19,434 nt of DNA from Candidatus Schekmanbacteria bacterium. GTDB lineage: Bacteria > CSSED10-310 > JACPHN01. Position 1 is the stretch's first letter, and every line of letters starts with the position of its first letter. Positions 7,575 to 15,030 of this stretch are shown in pieces. The notes under the pieces are model-generated. The model was not told the DNA's origin, ran no database searches, and saw only the letters and a list, made by a program, of their open reading frames with translations. The position numbers and the translations under genes are program-made. The DNA lies in NCBI GenBank assembly GCA_016188575.1, contig JACPHN010000099.1:1-19434 (forward strand). Reading direction: 5' to 3'.

Positions 7575-7590
7575 TGGAACGAAATTTGCA
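7575..7590 (+). promoter_or_regulatory. Sigma-54 (-24/-12) promoter for the FnIII/FGE protein
   Basis: TGGAACGAAATTTGCA differs from TGGCACG-N4-TTGCW at one specified base, and the GG and GC are 10 nt apart. Transcription would begin near 7601, leaving a leader of about 95 nt before ATG 7696. Tandem palindromes lie upstream. Confidence 0.7.
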
Positions 7591-7695
7591 ACGTGAACTG
7601 TGGGAGCGGCCCCAGTAGGATCCAAAGTGAGCCACTGCGGAGCCCGAATCAACCTCTTACACCCGCGGCACCAATGGGTAGCACGAGACCAGCCC

Positions 7696-10479
7696 ATGTC
7701 GAACGAGCTGAGCAACGGTACGGGAGGCGGCTACGCGCGCGCCTCTCACGCTCCGCTGCGCCGAATTCCCGGCGCCGGGGCCGCCGTCTTGCTCGTGCTC
7801 GCTTTCGCGGTGAGCGCCAGCGCGCAGAGCGCCAACACTCCCCGCCTCGAAGTCACCCGGCTCACGCCGACGTCGGTCTCGCTGGCGTGGACGCGCAGCA
7901 CCCTGGCGGATTTTCACCACTACGAGGTGAGATGTTCCCCCACGACCGATTATCGCTATTTTCTCCCGGTGCCTCTCCGGGGAATGCCGCTCGCGCTGGC
8001 ACTGAGCGTGCTCGTCGCGGCGCTCGCCAGCTCCCGCGCGCGCCGCGCCGGACGCACGGCCGCCGCGGCAGCGATCCTGCTCCTGCCCGCACTGGTGCTC
8101 GCCGATGCCGGGGACTGGCTGCTGGTGCACGCCATCAGCGATCGCGACGTCACGACGTTTGACGATTCGGGTCTCGCCCCGGGCACCACGCTGTTCTACC
8201 GAGTGCTGATGGTCGGCATCGACGGCGCCATCGCCTCCACGAACGAGGTCCAGGCCACTCCGGGCGCGGCCGCAACCGCATTCGGGACGGGCAGCACCGA
8301 TGCGTTCGGAGAGGCGGTGCTCGTCCTCGAGACCGCCGGCGGGCAGCGCCGAGCCGAGATCGCCTGCCGCACGGCGAGCGAGACCGAGGAGCCCCTGGCC
8401 GGTGTGACGTGCGCGGCGACACTTACGGACTTGCAGCTCATCGTCACCGCGATCGATCCCTCGGGAGCGCACTTCGCGGCCACCTCGCGCTACCCCGCTG
8501 GCGCGTTCCCACCGCCGGCTACGCTACCCGCCCGGGCAGTCACGAGCACGGTTCTCCTGACGCTGCGATCGCGCTCGCCCGCAGCCGAAACCGCGGCGCT
8601 ATTTGGTGGCGCTGACTCCTGGAGCGAGCTGGACCTCGATCCGGGCATGAGCCGATCGTGCTACGAAGGAGCCATGCCACGGCTGGTCCACGACGTGCTC
8701 GAGCTGGTGGCGGGCAGTTCCGATCCGCGCCAACAGCTTGCCGGAACGGTGTCGCCGGGCGTCGTCGAACAGCTCGCCTTGCCGGTCGCGGCGACGCGGG
8801 CAGCGGTTTCCGTGATGTTCGGCGCCGGCGCTCAGCCGGTCACCGACGGGCTCGCCGCCGCGGGGTTTCCAGCCGACCAGGACTACAGCTTGTGCCTGGT
8901 GTATGCGCTCGACCGGCGCGATGTCCCCTTGCGCTTCGAGCTCCGCGAAGTGATCTCCCCAAGCCGCGATCCGCGCATCTTGTCGTTGCAGATCGAAGGA
9001 TACCGCGGCGCGATTCCCGTTGGCTTTATCGTGGCGGATGCCGACAGCAGCCGGGTGGATGTGGCGCTCCATTACCTGCTGCTGGCCACCGATAGCGGCG
9101 ATGCGGAGCACCTTGTCTGCGCGGCGATCGGCAGCACGTCGCACGGCGCGATCAGCGAGGGTGACTCGTTCTGTGGGCTCAGAGATGTACCCGTCACTGC
9201 TGCAGGCACCGCCGTCCGGCTGACGCTCGACAGCAGTCGAGACTTCCCGGGTGTGCAGAAGATCGTTCGACTGCAGTTGCTGCCCCGGGACGAACGCCCG
9301 CTCGGGTTCGGAGAAAAGATTTTTTCCGGCGCGATCGCGATCGACAATAGTGGTAGCACGGACACGACCCGTCCCGAGGTTCGCCTGACGGCGCCCGCAG
9401 ATCACGCGACTGTCATCGGCGCGGTCGAGCTGCGCGCGGTCGTAAGCGACGACACGGGATTTCGGCAAGTCGATTTCTACCAGGACGCAGGTGCGGGCGA
9501 AACACTGATCGGCACCGATACGGCGCCCCAAGCGGAGGCCGCGGTGACGTGGGAAACCGCGTCGCTGCCGCCTGGCGAATATGTCGTCAGCGCCGTCGCC
9601 ACGGATCTGGCGGGGCTGAGCGCGCGGAGCACGATCACGGTGACGACCACCGGCGTCGCGTCGGCCTGTGAGAACGGCGAGTGCCTGGTTCCGGAAGGAA
9701 CCTTCGCGATGGGGTGCGACAGCTCCCAGGGGAGGTTTGCCTGCGAGCCGTGGGAAGCGCCCGTGCACGCCGTCACCCTCAACGCCTACTTCATCGACGA
9801 GCTGGAAGTCACGACCGGTGCGTACGCGAGCTGGCTCAACGGCGCCGGCATCGACCACCGGACCGGCTGCTCGGACACCGCATCGACCTCGGGCTATGCC
9901 TGCGTGCAAACGCGGGACGAAGACCCCGACAGCCACATCCTGTGGGATGGGCTCGCCTACACGGCCGAGGCCGATTTCGAGAATTATCCGCTGACGGAGG
10001 TAACCTGGTATGGAGCCCGCACGTTCTGCCAATCGCAGGGCAAGCGGCTGCCGACGGAGGCCGAATGGGAGAAGGCGGCGCGAAGCCTCGATGGGAGGAT
10101 CTTCCCCTGGGGCGCCGCGGACCCGGTTTGCGACCTCACCGCGCCTAACGGTGCCAAGTTTGACGACGACGCGTATTGCAACGCGACGGGGGCCGTGCCG
10201 GTTGGGTCGTTCCCGGCGGCGGCGAGCCCGTACGGCGTGCTCGATCTCGCGGGAAACGCGTGGGAGATCGTCAACGACTACTACGACGCGGGCTATTATG
10301 CTCAGAGCCCTCCGAATGACCCGTCGGGTCCGGCGGACGGGACGGACCGCGTCATTCGCGGCGGCTCGGCAGCCGACAGCGAGGGCGCGCTGCGCGGCGC
10401 CTATCGGAGCTGGGGCGGGCCGACCGCGACGGATGTGGACACAGGATTTCGCTGCGCGCGCGCGGCGGTCGGGCCGTAG
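7696..10479 (+). CDS. Large exported protein: interrupted FnIII, Ig-like and FGE-sulfatase domains
   Basis: The protein has 927 aa. A signal peptide (residues 1-44, core AAVLLVLAFAVS, cleavage after ASAQ) is followed by a fibronectin type III domain (about 48-190). Residues about 87-138 inside this domain are foreign to the fold: LPVPLRGMPLALALSVLVAAL, then SSRARRAGR, then AAAAAILLLPALVLADA. These form two hydrophobic helices around a basic patch, like an IPTL-type sorting signal. A long unrecognised region (190-555) follows, then a bacterial Ig-like domain (about 556-652, starting DTTRPEVRLTAPAD). The end is an FGE-sulfatase/SUMF1 fold (662-925) with LPTEAEWEKAARS, FPWG, LDLAGNAWEI, VIRGGS and GFRCAR. 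The two catalytic Cys of true formylglycine-generating enzymes are absent (ALRGAYRSWGG), so it is probably a binding or other PvdO-like module. ATG 7696 was chosen for the signal peptide; its ribosome site is weak. Confidence 0.85.
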   Translation: MSNELSNGTGGGYARASHAPLRRIPGAGAAVLLVLAFAVSASAQSANTPRLEVTRLTPTSVSLAWTRSTLADFHHYEVRCSPTTDYRYFLPVPLRGMPLALALSVLVAALASSRARRAGRTAAAAAILLLPALVLADAGDWLLVHAISDRDVTTFDDSGLAPGTTLFYRVLMVGIDGAIASTNEVQATPGAAATAFGTGSTDAFGEAVLVLETAGGQRRAEIACRTASETEEPLAGVTCAATLTDLQLIVTAIDPSGAHFAATSRYPAGAFPPPATLPARAVTSTVLLTLRSRSPAAETAALFGGADSWSELDLDPGMSRSCYEGAMPRLVHDVLELVAGSSDPRQQLAGTVSPGVVEQLALPVAATRAAVSVMFGAGAQPVTDGLAAAGFPADQDYSLCLVYALDRRDVPLRFELREVISPSRDPRILSLQIEGYRGAIPVGFIVADADSSRVDVALHYLLLATDSGDAEHLVCAAIGSTSHGAISEGDSFCGLRDVPVTAAGTAVRLTLDSSRDFPGVQKIVRLQLLPRDERPLGFGEKIFSGAIAIDNSGSTDTTRPEVRLTAPADHATVIGAVELRAVVSDDTGFRQVDFYQDAGAGETLIGTDTAPQAEAAVTWETASLPPGEYVVSAVATDLAGLSARSTITVTTTGVASACENGECLVPEGTFAMGCDSSQGRFACEPWEAPVHAVTLNAYFIDELEVTTGAYASWLNGAGIDHRTGCSDTASTSGYACVQTRDEDPDSHILWDGLAYTAEADFENYPLTEVTWYGARTFCQSQGKRLPTEAEWEKAARSLDGRIFPWGAADPVCDLTAPNGAKFDDDAYCNATGAVPVGSFPAAASPYGVLDLAGNAWEIVNDYYDAGYYAQSPPNDPSGPADGTDRVIRGGSAADSEGALRGAYRSWGGPTATDVDTGFRCARAAVGP

Positions 10480-10568
10480 GATGCGCTATCGCCAGGACGC
10501 GCTGCAGGCCTACTGTGCGTAAATGAAGTCCCAGCGCTGTGCTTGCTTGGCTCATATTGAGCCTTCTT

Positions 10569-10792
10569 GAAATACCTGCCCATCAAGGGGCGCGAGGATA
10601 AGACGCTGGACCGGCCACTTTCCGATGAGATAAAACATCTAACGCGAATTTGGCCGGGAAATACCTGATAATCCGGCCATACTTGCCCTAGATACGGCCA
10701 TCTGCGCTAAAAGTGTCCGGAAACGGGGCGAATTGAGGCGAATTGGCGGCCAGAATCGCCTCAGATGTTTTATCTGCGGCAAGTATGGCCGG
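10569..10792. repeat. Cluster of diverged direct and inverted repeat units
   Basis: Three related units begin with CCGGCCA: unit 1 at 10611 (plus), unit 2 at 10673 (plus) and unit 3 read on the minus strand from 10792. Units 2 and 3 share the 15-mer CCGGCCATACTTGCC. Units 1 and 3 share AGATAAAACATCT, followed by similar tails ending in TGGCCG. The 10-mer GAAATACCTG occurs at 10569 and 10658. Exact inverted pairs are 10673-10687 with 10778-10792 and 10628-10640 with 10763-10775. The region is more AT-rich than its neighbours and marks the left edge of the accessory island. It is probably the remains of a mobile element; the type is unknown. It is not a CRISPR: the units are diverged and in both orientations. 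Confidence 0.6.
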
Positions 10793-11377
10793 TTCGGCTG
10801 CCACCACCAGCCCCGACTGCCACCCGCTCACCACCGCATCCAGGCAGTCGCGCACCTCCGTAGCCAAGCAGCGATTGTCGCTCACCACGAGGTGACAGCC
10901 GTACACGGGCAGCGCCCCTGCCCGATGCGGTGCACGCGGGACGTTGCGTGATCTTGCTGCGCCAGGTTCCACCGCCGAGTGTAGCGGCACGAGTGGGCCT
11001 GGGGGAGGGACGGAGGGAGGCGCTGTCACGCCGACGGCGAACCGGCGGTGGGTGCAAACAGGCAAACGACCTTGACCTGACTCGGCCTGCGGACCAGGCT
11101 GGTTGCGTGGTAGCGGCGAAACTGCGATTTCCAACAGGTAAATGGCGGCATCCTGGTCAGCCCGGTTGACGGCGTGCGCATGGTTCGGGATGCGGCGGCC
11201 CCGAAGAGGGCTAGTGTGCCTGGCGGCTGCCGAAGCGGCCTGATGGACACCGGCGACGACAAGATCCGCGCCGAGAGGATGCCGAGCCCCTACGAGGCCG
11301 CGACGTCCAGCAGCGATTCCTTGTGCGCGGCGCCCGGTCCGTTGCCTGCCGCGCCCCAGATCAGCCATACCGGTCCG

Positions 11378-11411
11378 CACCATAGTCCTACGGCTACTGT
11401 CGACTATGGTG
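11378..11411. repeat. Inverted repeat with 10-bp perfect arms
   Basis: CACCATAGTC (11378-11387) and GACTATGGTG (11402-11411) are exact reverse complements around a 14-nt loop. No T-tract follows on either strand. It could be an element end or RNA hairpin in the otherwise empty stretch; its role is unknown. Confidence 0.4.
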
Positions 11412-11588
11412 GGGGAGGCCAGCCGGACGACAGCCCATCGCCATCGAGTTGCGCAACAGTGTGTGACCCGTAGGGGTGAGAGTCGCCGTGGGAGCGAGTT
11501 TTTGGGCGCCAGGCAGGGCGGGGGGGTTGAAAGCGAACGGCCAACCGTGCTCCTGAAAAGAGAGCATTACTTTTCAACTTCTCGGAGA

Positions 11589-11756
11589 ATGATGACGCGG
11601 GAGGAGCGCGCACACCGGCGGCTGACTTTCGCACGACAACTGGCACGCAACGCCATCGGTCCTCACCACGGCAAAGCGATCCTCGCCATCAGCGGCCTGC
11701 CGAGGCGACTCCTCGACTATCTCAGCAACCTCGAGCCGAAGCGAACAGCGGCATGA
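11589..11756 (+). CDS. Doubtful small ORF, 55 aa
   Basis: A frame starting ATGATG at 11589 encodes MMTREERAHRRLTFARQLAR and continues to LPRRLLDYLSNLEPKRTAA. GGAG lies only 2-5 nt before the ATGs, which is short for a ribosome site. The composition (charged N-terminus, one predicted helix, LLDYLSNLEP) is protein-like, but there is no family match and the surrounding DNA looks decayed. It may be a real small protein upstream of the endonuclease gene or chance. Confidence 0.22.
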   Translation: MMTREERAHRRLTFARQLARNAIGPHHGKAILAISGLPRRLLDYLSNLEPKRTAA

Positions 11757-11941
11757 GCTCGCTGGCCCCCAAGACACCCCGAAATGCGCATCCTACTGCC
11801 GTCTCACGCCGCTCCGGCGCCCCCGGTTGCGCAACTCGTCGGGCGACAGGGCACAAGGCGAACGCGAGCGCTCCGACGGCCGACGGCTGCGGCCAGCCGA
11901 GCCGCGACCGAGCCTGTAGCGCGCCGGTCTACGCGGATCCG

Positions 11942-11970
11942 TTGACAATGGAGGCAACTACCACTATTGA
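11942..11970 (+). promoter_or_regulatory. Sigma-70-type promoter for the endonuclease gene
   Basis: There is a perfect -35 box TTGACA (11942-11947), a 17-nt spacer and TATTGA as a -10 (3 of 6 matches, with the first three bases correct). Transcription would start near 11977, about 36 nt before ATG 12013. Confidence 0.5.
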
Positions 11971-12012
11971 GCATGCTCACCCTCGAGCGCGACCAGTCAA
12001 GTGGGACAAGCA

Positions 12013-13182
12013 ATGCTTGGGTATCACACCTACGCTGTCAGCAAAGCCGACCGTGGCCCTCTAGTCTCCTGGATGGTAGAGGCGCTCGAGGTTTGCGGAT
12101 GCCGGATCCTCAGCGTTTCGGAGATAGACCGTGCACCCTTTCGACTGGCATTCGAAACCGCGATGGGGGAGCGAATGGGGATTCTCGCGTATGCGTTCTT
12201 TGCCAATTCGGAACCTACACTGAACCGCCCACCGGATGAGCACCGATTTCAGATAAAGTACGGTTCGAAGGACGGGGCTTTTCACGAGGTCTGGCAAGAC
12301 GCATTTGGGCTTTATACGACTCTGTTCTTTGGAATCAATATTCGCGATGGTTTTTTTGTTGGCGCCGATCCCGTCTTGCACAATCCGACAAGGCTATTCA
12401 TATCACTCGAATTCAAACAGAGTAATGTGGATTCAATATTGAGCACAGGCTGGACAAGCTGGGAGCGTGTAAAACGCGATCGGTTACGTAATGAATATCC
12501 AACGGAGGTTCTGGTAGGAGGAACGAAGAAGAGCTTTCTTCAGTTCATTCGCTTCGAACGAACTGCACTGGGTCTTGATCCCGGGCATCGTCAGATGCTT
12601 GCGGAGAAGCTCGGGCTTGAAGCACGGTCGGCCGTAGAGGTCACCGAGCTGGGGAGGGCTGTGCCGCACGCCTTGGCCGCCGAGCTCGAGCTGTCGCACG
12701 AAGAGCTTTTGGATTTGATCGCCACCGCGCCGCGTCTCAAAATGGCAGTTCGTGGCTGGGTTGCCGAGGTGCACTTGCAGCGGCAGCTTGCTGCAATCCC
12801 CGGTGTCCACGATTGCGTGCGGCTCGAGAAGGAAGGTGCAGCCGATATTCGTCTTCGGTATTGCGGCAGCCGCCCATTCGACATCGAGTGCAAGAACGTG
12901 CTCAGACAGCGCCTGGTCGACGGGACTATTCGCCTGGATTTTCAGCGCACCCGATCATCCAAGGCCGACCCATGTTCCCGGTTTTATGCGGCTTCCGATT
13001 TTGCCATTGTCGCTGCCTGTCTGCACTCATGCACCGAGCAATGGGAGTTTCGGTACATGCTCACCGGGGACCTCCCACAGCACCCAAGATGCTCGGGAAA
13101 GCTTAATCACGCCGTTCGTCTCGACGATCTATGGACAGCGGACGTGGATAAGGTGCTGAGTGAAGCAGCCGCCAGGGCATGA
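12013..13182 (+). CDS. Type II restriction endonuclease, PD-(D/E)XK fold
   Basis: The C-terminal half carries a PD-(D/E)XK nuclease core: E252 in the helix GWVAEVHLQRQL, D278 in EGAADIRLRY and the E-x-K triad residues E292 and K294 in DIECKNVLR. A conserved-looking tail follows (LDFQRTRSSKADPCSRFYA, DFAIVAACLHSCTEQWEFRY). The N-terminal 240 residues (RFQIKYG, FISLEFKQS, GGTKKSFLQFIRFERT) are not recognised and may recognise DNA. ATG 12013 has GGGA at acceptable spacing; an in-frame GTG at 12001 is the alternative start. The gene lies tail-to-tail with the C5 methyltransferase, with only 4 bp between their stops. Its first half (about 12240-12560) is clearly more AT-rich than the rest of the window, which suggests transfer. 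The target site cannot be read from sequence; it should equal that of the methyltransferase. Confidence 0.82.
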   Translation: MLGYHTYAVSKADRGPLVSWMVEALEVCGCRILSVSEIDRAPFRLAFETAMGERMGILAYAFFANSEPTLNRPPDEHRFQIKYGSKDGAFHEVWQDAFGLYTTLFFGINIRDGFFVGADPVLHNPTRLFISLEFKQSNVDSILSTGWTSWERVKRDRLRNEYPTEVLVGGTKKSFLQFIRFERTALGLDPGHRQMLAEKLGLEARSAVEVTELGRAVPHALAAELELSHEELLDLIATAPRLKMAVRGWVAEVHLQRQLAAIPGVHDCVRLEKEGAADIRLRYCGSRPFDIECKNVLRQRLVDGTIRLDFQRTRSSKADPCSRFYAASDFAIVAACLHSCTEQWEFRYMLTGDLPQHPRCSGKLNHAVRLDDLWTADVDKVLSEAAARA

Positions 13183-13186
13183 GCAA

Positions 13187-14488
13187 CTAGCCTGCAGGGC
13201 GAGGTGCCGAAAATAGGCTTGGCGGAGCTGGGGCGCGCACTCGGATGTCTGCAGCGTCGACACTTTCCTGGTTCCGTTGCGCGGCTCTATTGCCTCGCCC
13301 GGTTCCCGGATGTGCCGAATACTCTCCAACCAAGAAGCGGTATTTTTCCGGGACAGGTAGGGCTGGTTCTGGATCCGGCACCGGCTCGCGTCGGCGGGGC
13401 GTAAGCGTAGCCACTGCCGGCACATTGTCACCGAGGATTTGCCTTCGAATGGCTCCCGCCAGGCACTGGGCGACTACCGAGGGAACGGCATTGCCGATCT
13501 GACGCTGGGCTGACGCAATGTTGCCGAGAACATGATACTGATCCGGAAAGGTCTGAAGCCGGCACATCTCCCGGGCCGAGAGGCGGCGGTTTTTCCAGTG
13601 AAACGGACCTATCGCGGGTCCCGGCTGCGCCTGTATTGTCCACGATGGCTTGCTCTTGGACAGCTTCAGGAGGAAGCTCCAAAACCTGCGCCTCCACCCG
13701 AAGAGCTGGAGGCCACCGCCCCGGGCCGTGTGCCACAAGTAGTTGTCGCCCTCGGGAATGGATGGGAGAAGATCGGCCCATTTGCCACTCAACTGCAACT
13801 CCGGATCGCCATCCTCTTCCAAGTCGCCGATGGCGTCCCACGCCGTCGTGTAGGGCGCGATTCCCATCAGATTGAATCGACCGCCCTCCGAAAGCGGCTG
13901 GTGGGTCGGAGCCGGAAACTGGAAGGTCTGCCCTTCGCGGCCGCCAACGACAAAGATCCTCTCGCGAAGCTGCGGCGCGCCGTAGTCGGCAGCATTCAGC
14001 TCGGCGATGTTGAGTCGGTAATGGGTACCCCTTTCCTTGTTGATGTTCTCGAGCGAGTGCTCGAGAAACAGCAGTCCCTCGCTCTTGCCCCTGTAGCTCA
14101 GACCGGGAACGTTTTCGAGCAGAAACGCCCGTGGGAGAGCATCGCGGAGAATCCGCAGGTAGGCCGCCAGTGTCCCCGCACGCGGGTCGTCGAGCCTGAG
14201 GGTGTCCCCTGATGCCCAATACCCGGATTTGGAGAAAGGTTGGCAAGGAGGTCCGCCGATCAGCACATCTGCGTCGCCTTCTCGGAGAGAGGCAACCTTG
14301 AGAAGCTCTGATGACGGCACGGAATGAATGTCGCGGCCAATGATGGGCCACTCTCGGTTATGGCGAAGTGTTGAGATGGCAGCACTGTCCATTTCAACCG
14401 CAATGGCGGTAGTGAAACCGGCGGCCTCGAAGCCGAGGTCCAGACCTCCGGCACCGGTGAAAATGCTTATGGCTTTGCGCTGACTCAT
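13187..14488 (-). CDS. DNA cytosine-5 methyltransferase
   Basis: This enzyme methylates C5 of cytosine in DNA. All key motifs are in order: motif I FTGAGGLDLGFE (10-21), the SAM-ribose acidic residue E32, motif IV GGPPCQPFS with catalytic C82, motif VI ENV (125-127), motif VIII QLRERIF (173-179) and motif X GNAVP (332-336). The segment 190-300, including FGWRRRFWSFLLKL and IGPFHWKNRRLS, holds the target-recognition domain. An 80-residue Pro/Arg-rich tail after residue 352 is not needed for the fold. The start is ATG 14488. It has no Shine-Dalgarno sequence, but a good promoter ends 8 nt before it, so the message may be nearly leaderless. It should protect the host against the adjacent endonuclease. 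It is downstream of vsr with a 19-bp gap. Confidence 0.95.
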   Translation of the reverse strand: MSQRKAISIFTGAGGLDLGFEAAGFTTAIAVEMDSAAISTLRHNREWPIIGRDIHSVPSSELLKVASLREGDADVLIGGPPCQPFSKSGYWASGDTLRLDDPRAGTLAAYLRILRDALPRAFLLENVPGLSYRGKSEGLLFLEHSLENINKERGTHYRLNIAELNAADYGAPQLRERIFVVGGREGQTFQFPAPTHQPLSEGGRFNLMGIAPYTTAWDAIGDLEEDGDPELQLSGKWADLLPSIPEGDNYLWHTARGGGLQLFGWRRRFWSFLLKLSKSKPSWTIQAQPGPAIGPFHWKNRRLSAREMCRLQTFPDQYHVLGNIASAQRQIGNAVPSVVAQCLAGAIRRQILGDNVPAVATLTPRRREPVPDPEPALPVPEKYRFLVGEYSAHPGTGRGNRAAQRNQESVDAADIRVRAPAPPSLFSAPRPAG

Positions 14489-14496
14489 GTTCGCTT

Positions 14497-14525
14497 TTTT
14501 TACGCCATCACGGCGCGCTTGTCAA
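14497..14525 (-). promoter_or_regulatory. Methyltransferase promoter inside the 3' end of vsr
   Basis: Read on the minus strand: TTGACA (14525-14520), a 17-nt spacer, then TAAAAA (14502-14497; 4 of 6 matches to TATAAT). Only 8 nt separate the -10 box from ATG 14488, so transcription would start at or within about 3 nt of the start codon. This explains the lack of a ribosome-binding site. Confidence 0.6.
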
Positions 14526-14990
14526 GCCCTTAAGGCAATCGAGAATTCGTCGCGAAACGGCCTCGACATCCGATAGGATCTCCGCTTCCCAGAATCGCAG
14601 GACCGTCCACCCGTCTGCCTCCAAGACGGCGGTTCGCTCCAGATCTCTCATGCGATTGCGCTCGATCTTCGCGAGCCAGTAGCACGCGTTGGCGCCCCTT
14701 GCCAGCTTGCTCTTTCTCTCAGGCCAGTTTCTGCCGTGCCAGAAATCTCCATCGCAGAAAATGGCGAGGCGTACGCGCGAAAAAACGATGTCAGGACAGC
14801 CTGGGAGCTCTTTGACGTTCTTACGAAAGCGAGCTCCGCTGCGCCACAAGACGCTGCGGAGCTTTACTTCGCAGCGCGTATCGGCTTTCTTGCTGCTTCC
14901 GCGGGCAGCAGCACTGGCCTGGGGTGAGGCCGGAGCACGACCGCGGTAAGTTGGGGCCTGATTGACAGAAGCAGCCTTTCCCCCACCCAT
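14508..14990 (-). CDS. vsr: Very-short-patch repair (Vsr-type) endonuclease
   Basis: Vsr nicks DNA 5' of T in T:G mismatches left by deamination of 5-methylcytosine, and its gene commonly sits beside C5 methyltransferase genes, as here. The conserved part starts about residue 38 (TRCEVKLRSVLWRSGARFRKN). It has LPGCPDIVF with the catalytic-type D67, IFCDGDFWHG with H85, then YWLAKIERNRMRD and GWTVLRFWEAEI. The position of E. coli His64 (THG) is Asp80 here (CDG), as in many Vsr-like proteins. ATG 14990 has GGTGGA nine bases upstream; a GTG at 15011 is an alternative start. The first 36 residues (Gly/Ala/Ser-rich) are not conserved. It is transcribed ahead of the methyltransferase gene. Confidence 0.88.
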   Translation of the reverse strand: MGGGKAASVNQAPTYRGRAPASPQASAAARGSSKKADTRCEVKLRSVLWRSGARFRKNVKELPGCPDIVFSRVRLAIFCDGDFWHGRNWPERKSKLARGANACYWLAKIERNRMRDLERTAVLEADGWTVLRFWEAEILSDVEAVSRRILDCLKGLTSAP

Positions 14991-15011
14991 AGACTCTAGT
15001 CCACCAGCCAC

Positions 15012-15030
15012 ACGTGAATCCGCTTCACGT
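15012..15030. promoter_or_regulatory. Palindrome upstream of vsr, possible operator
   Basis: ACGTGAATCCGCTTCACGT has perfect 7-bp arms and a 5-bp spacer. It lies 22-40 bp upstream of ATG 14990, where it could control transcription of vsr and the methyltransferase. No controller protein gene is visible nearby, and I see no strong -35/-10 pair around it. Confidence 0.4.

Larger units (their letters stand above)
10793..11941. other. About 1.15 kb without a convincing gene
   Basis: Frames on both strands are interrupted or give low-complexity Arg/Pro/Ala translations. The longest (minus strand, 10688-11383) runs through the repeat cluster and has no recognisable motif. I see only a hairpin at 11378-11411 and a doubtful 55-codon frame at 11589. 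The stretch looks like decayed mobile DNA between the FGE-domain gene and the restriction-modification genes. Confidence 0.45.

Noticed and set aside
9667-10479. True formylglycine-generating enzyme.
   Set aside because: The catalytic cysteine pair is missing from the expected position.
10569-10792. CRISPR array.
   Set aside because: Units are diverged, in both orientations and irregularly spaced, and no cas gene is near.
10688-11383. Long minus-strand open frame (231 codons).
   Set aside because: It runs through the repeat cluster, is rich in Arg/Pro/Ala, has no motif or ribosome-binding site, and appears to be chance in high-GC DNA.
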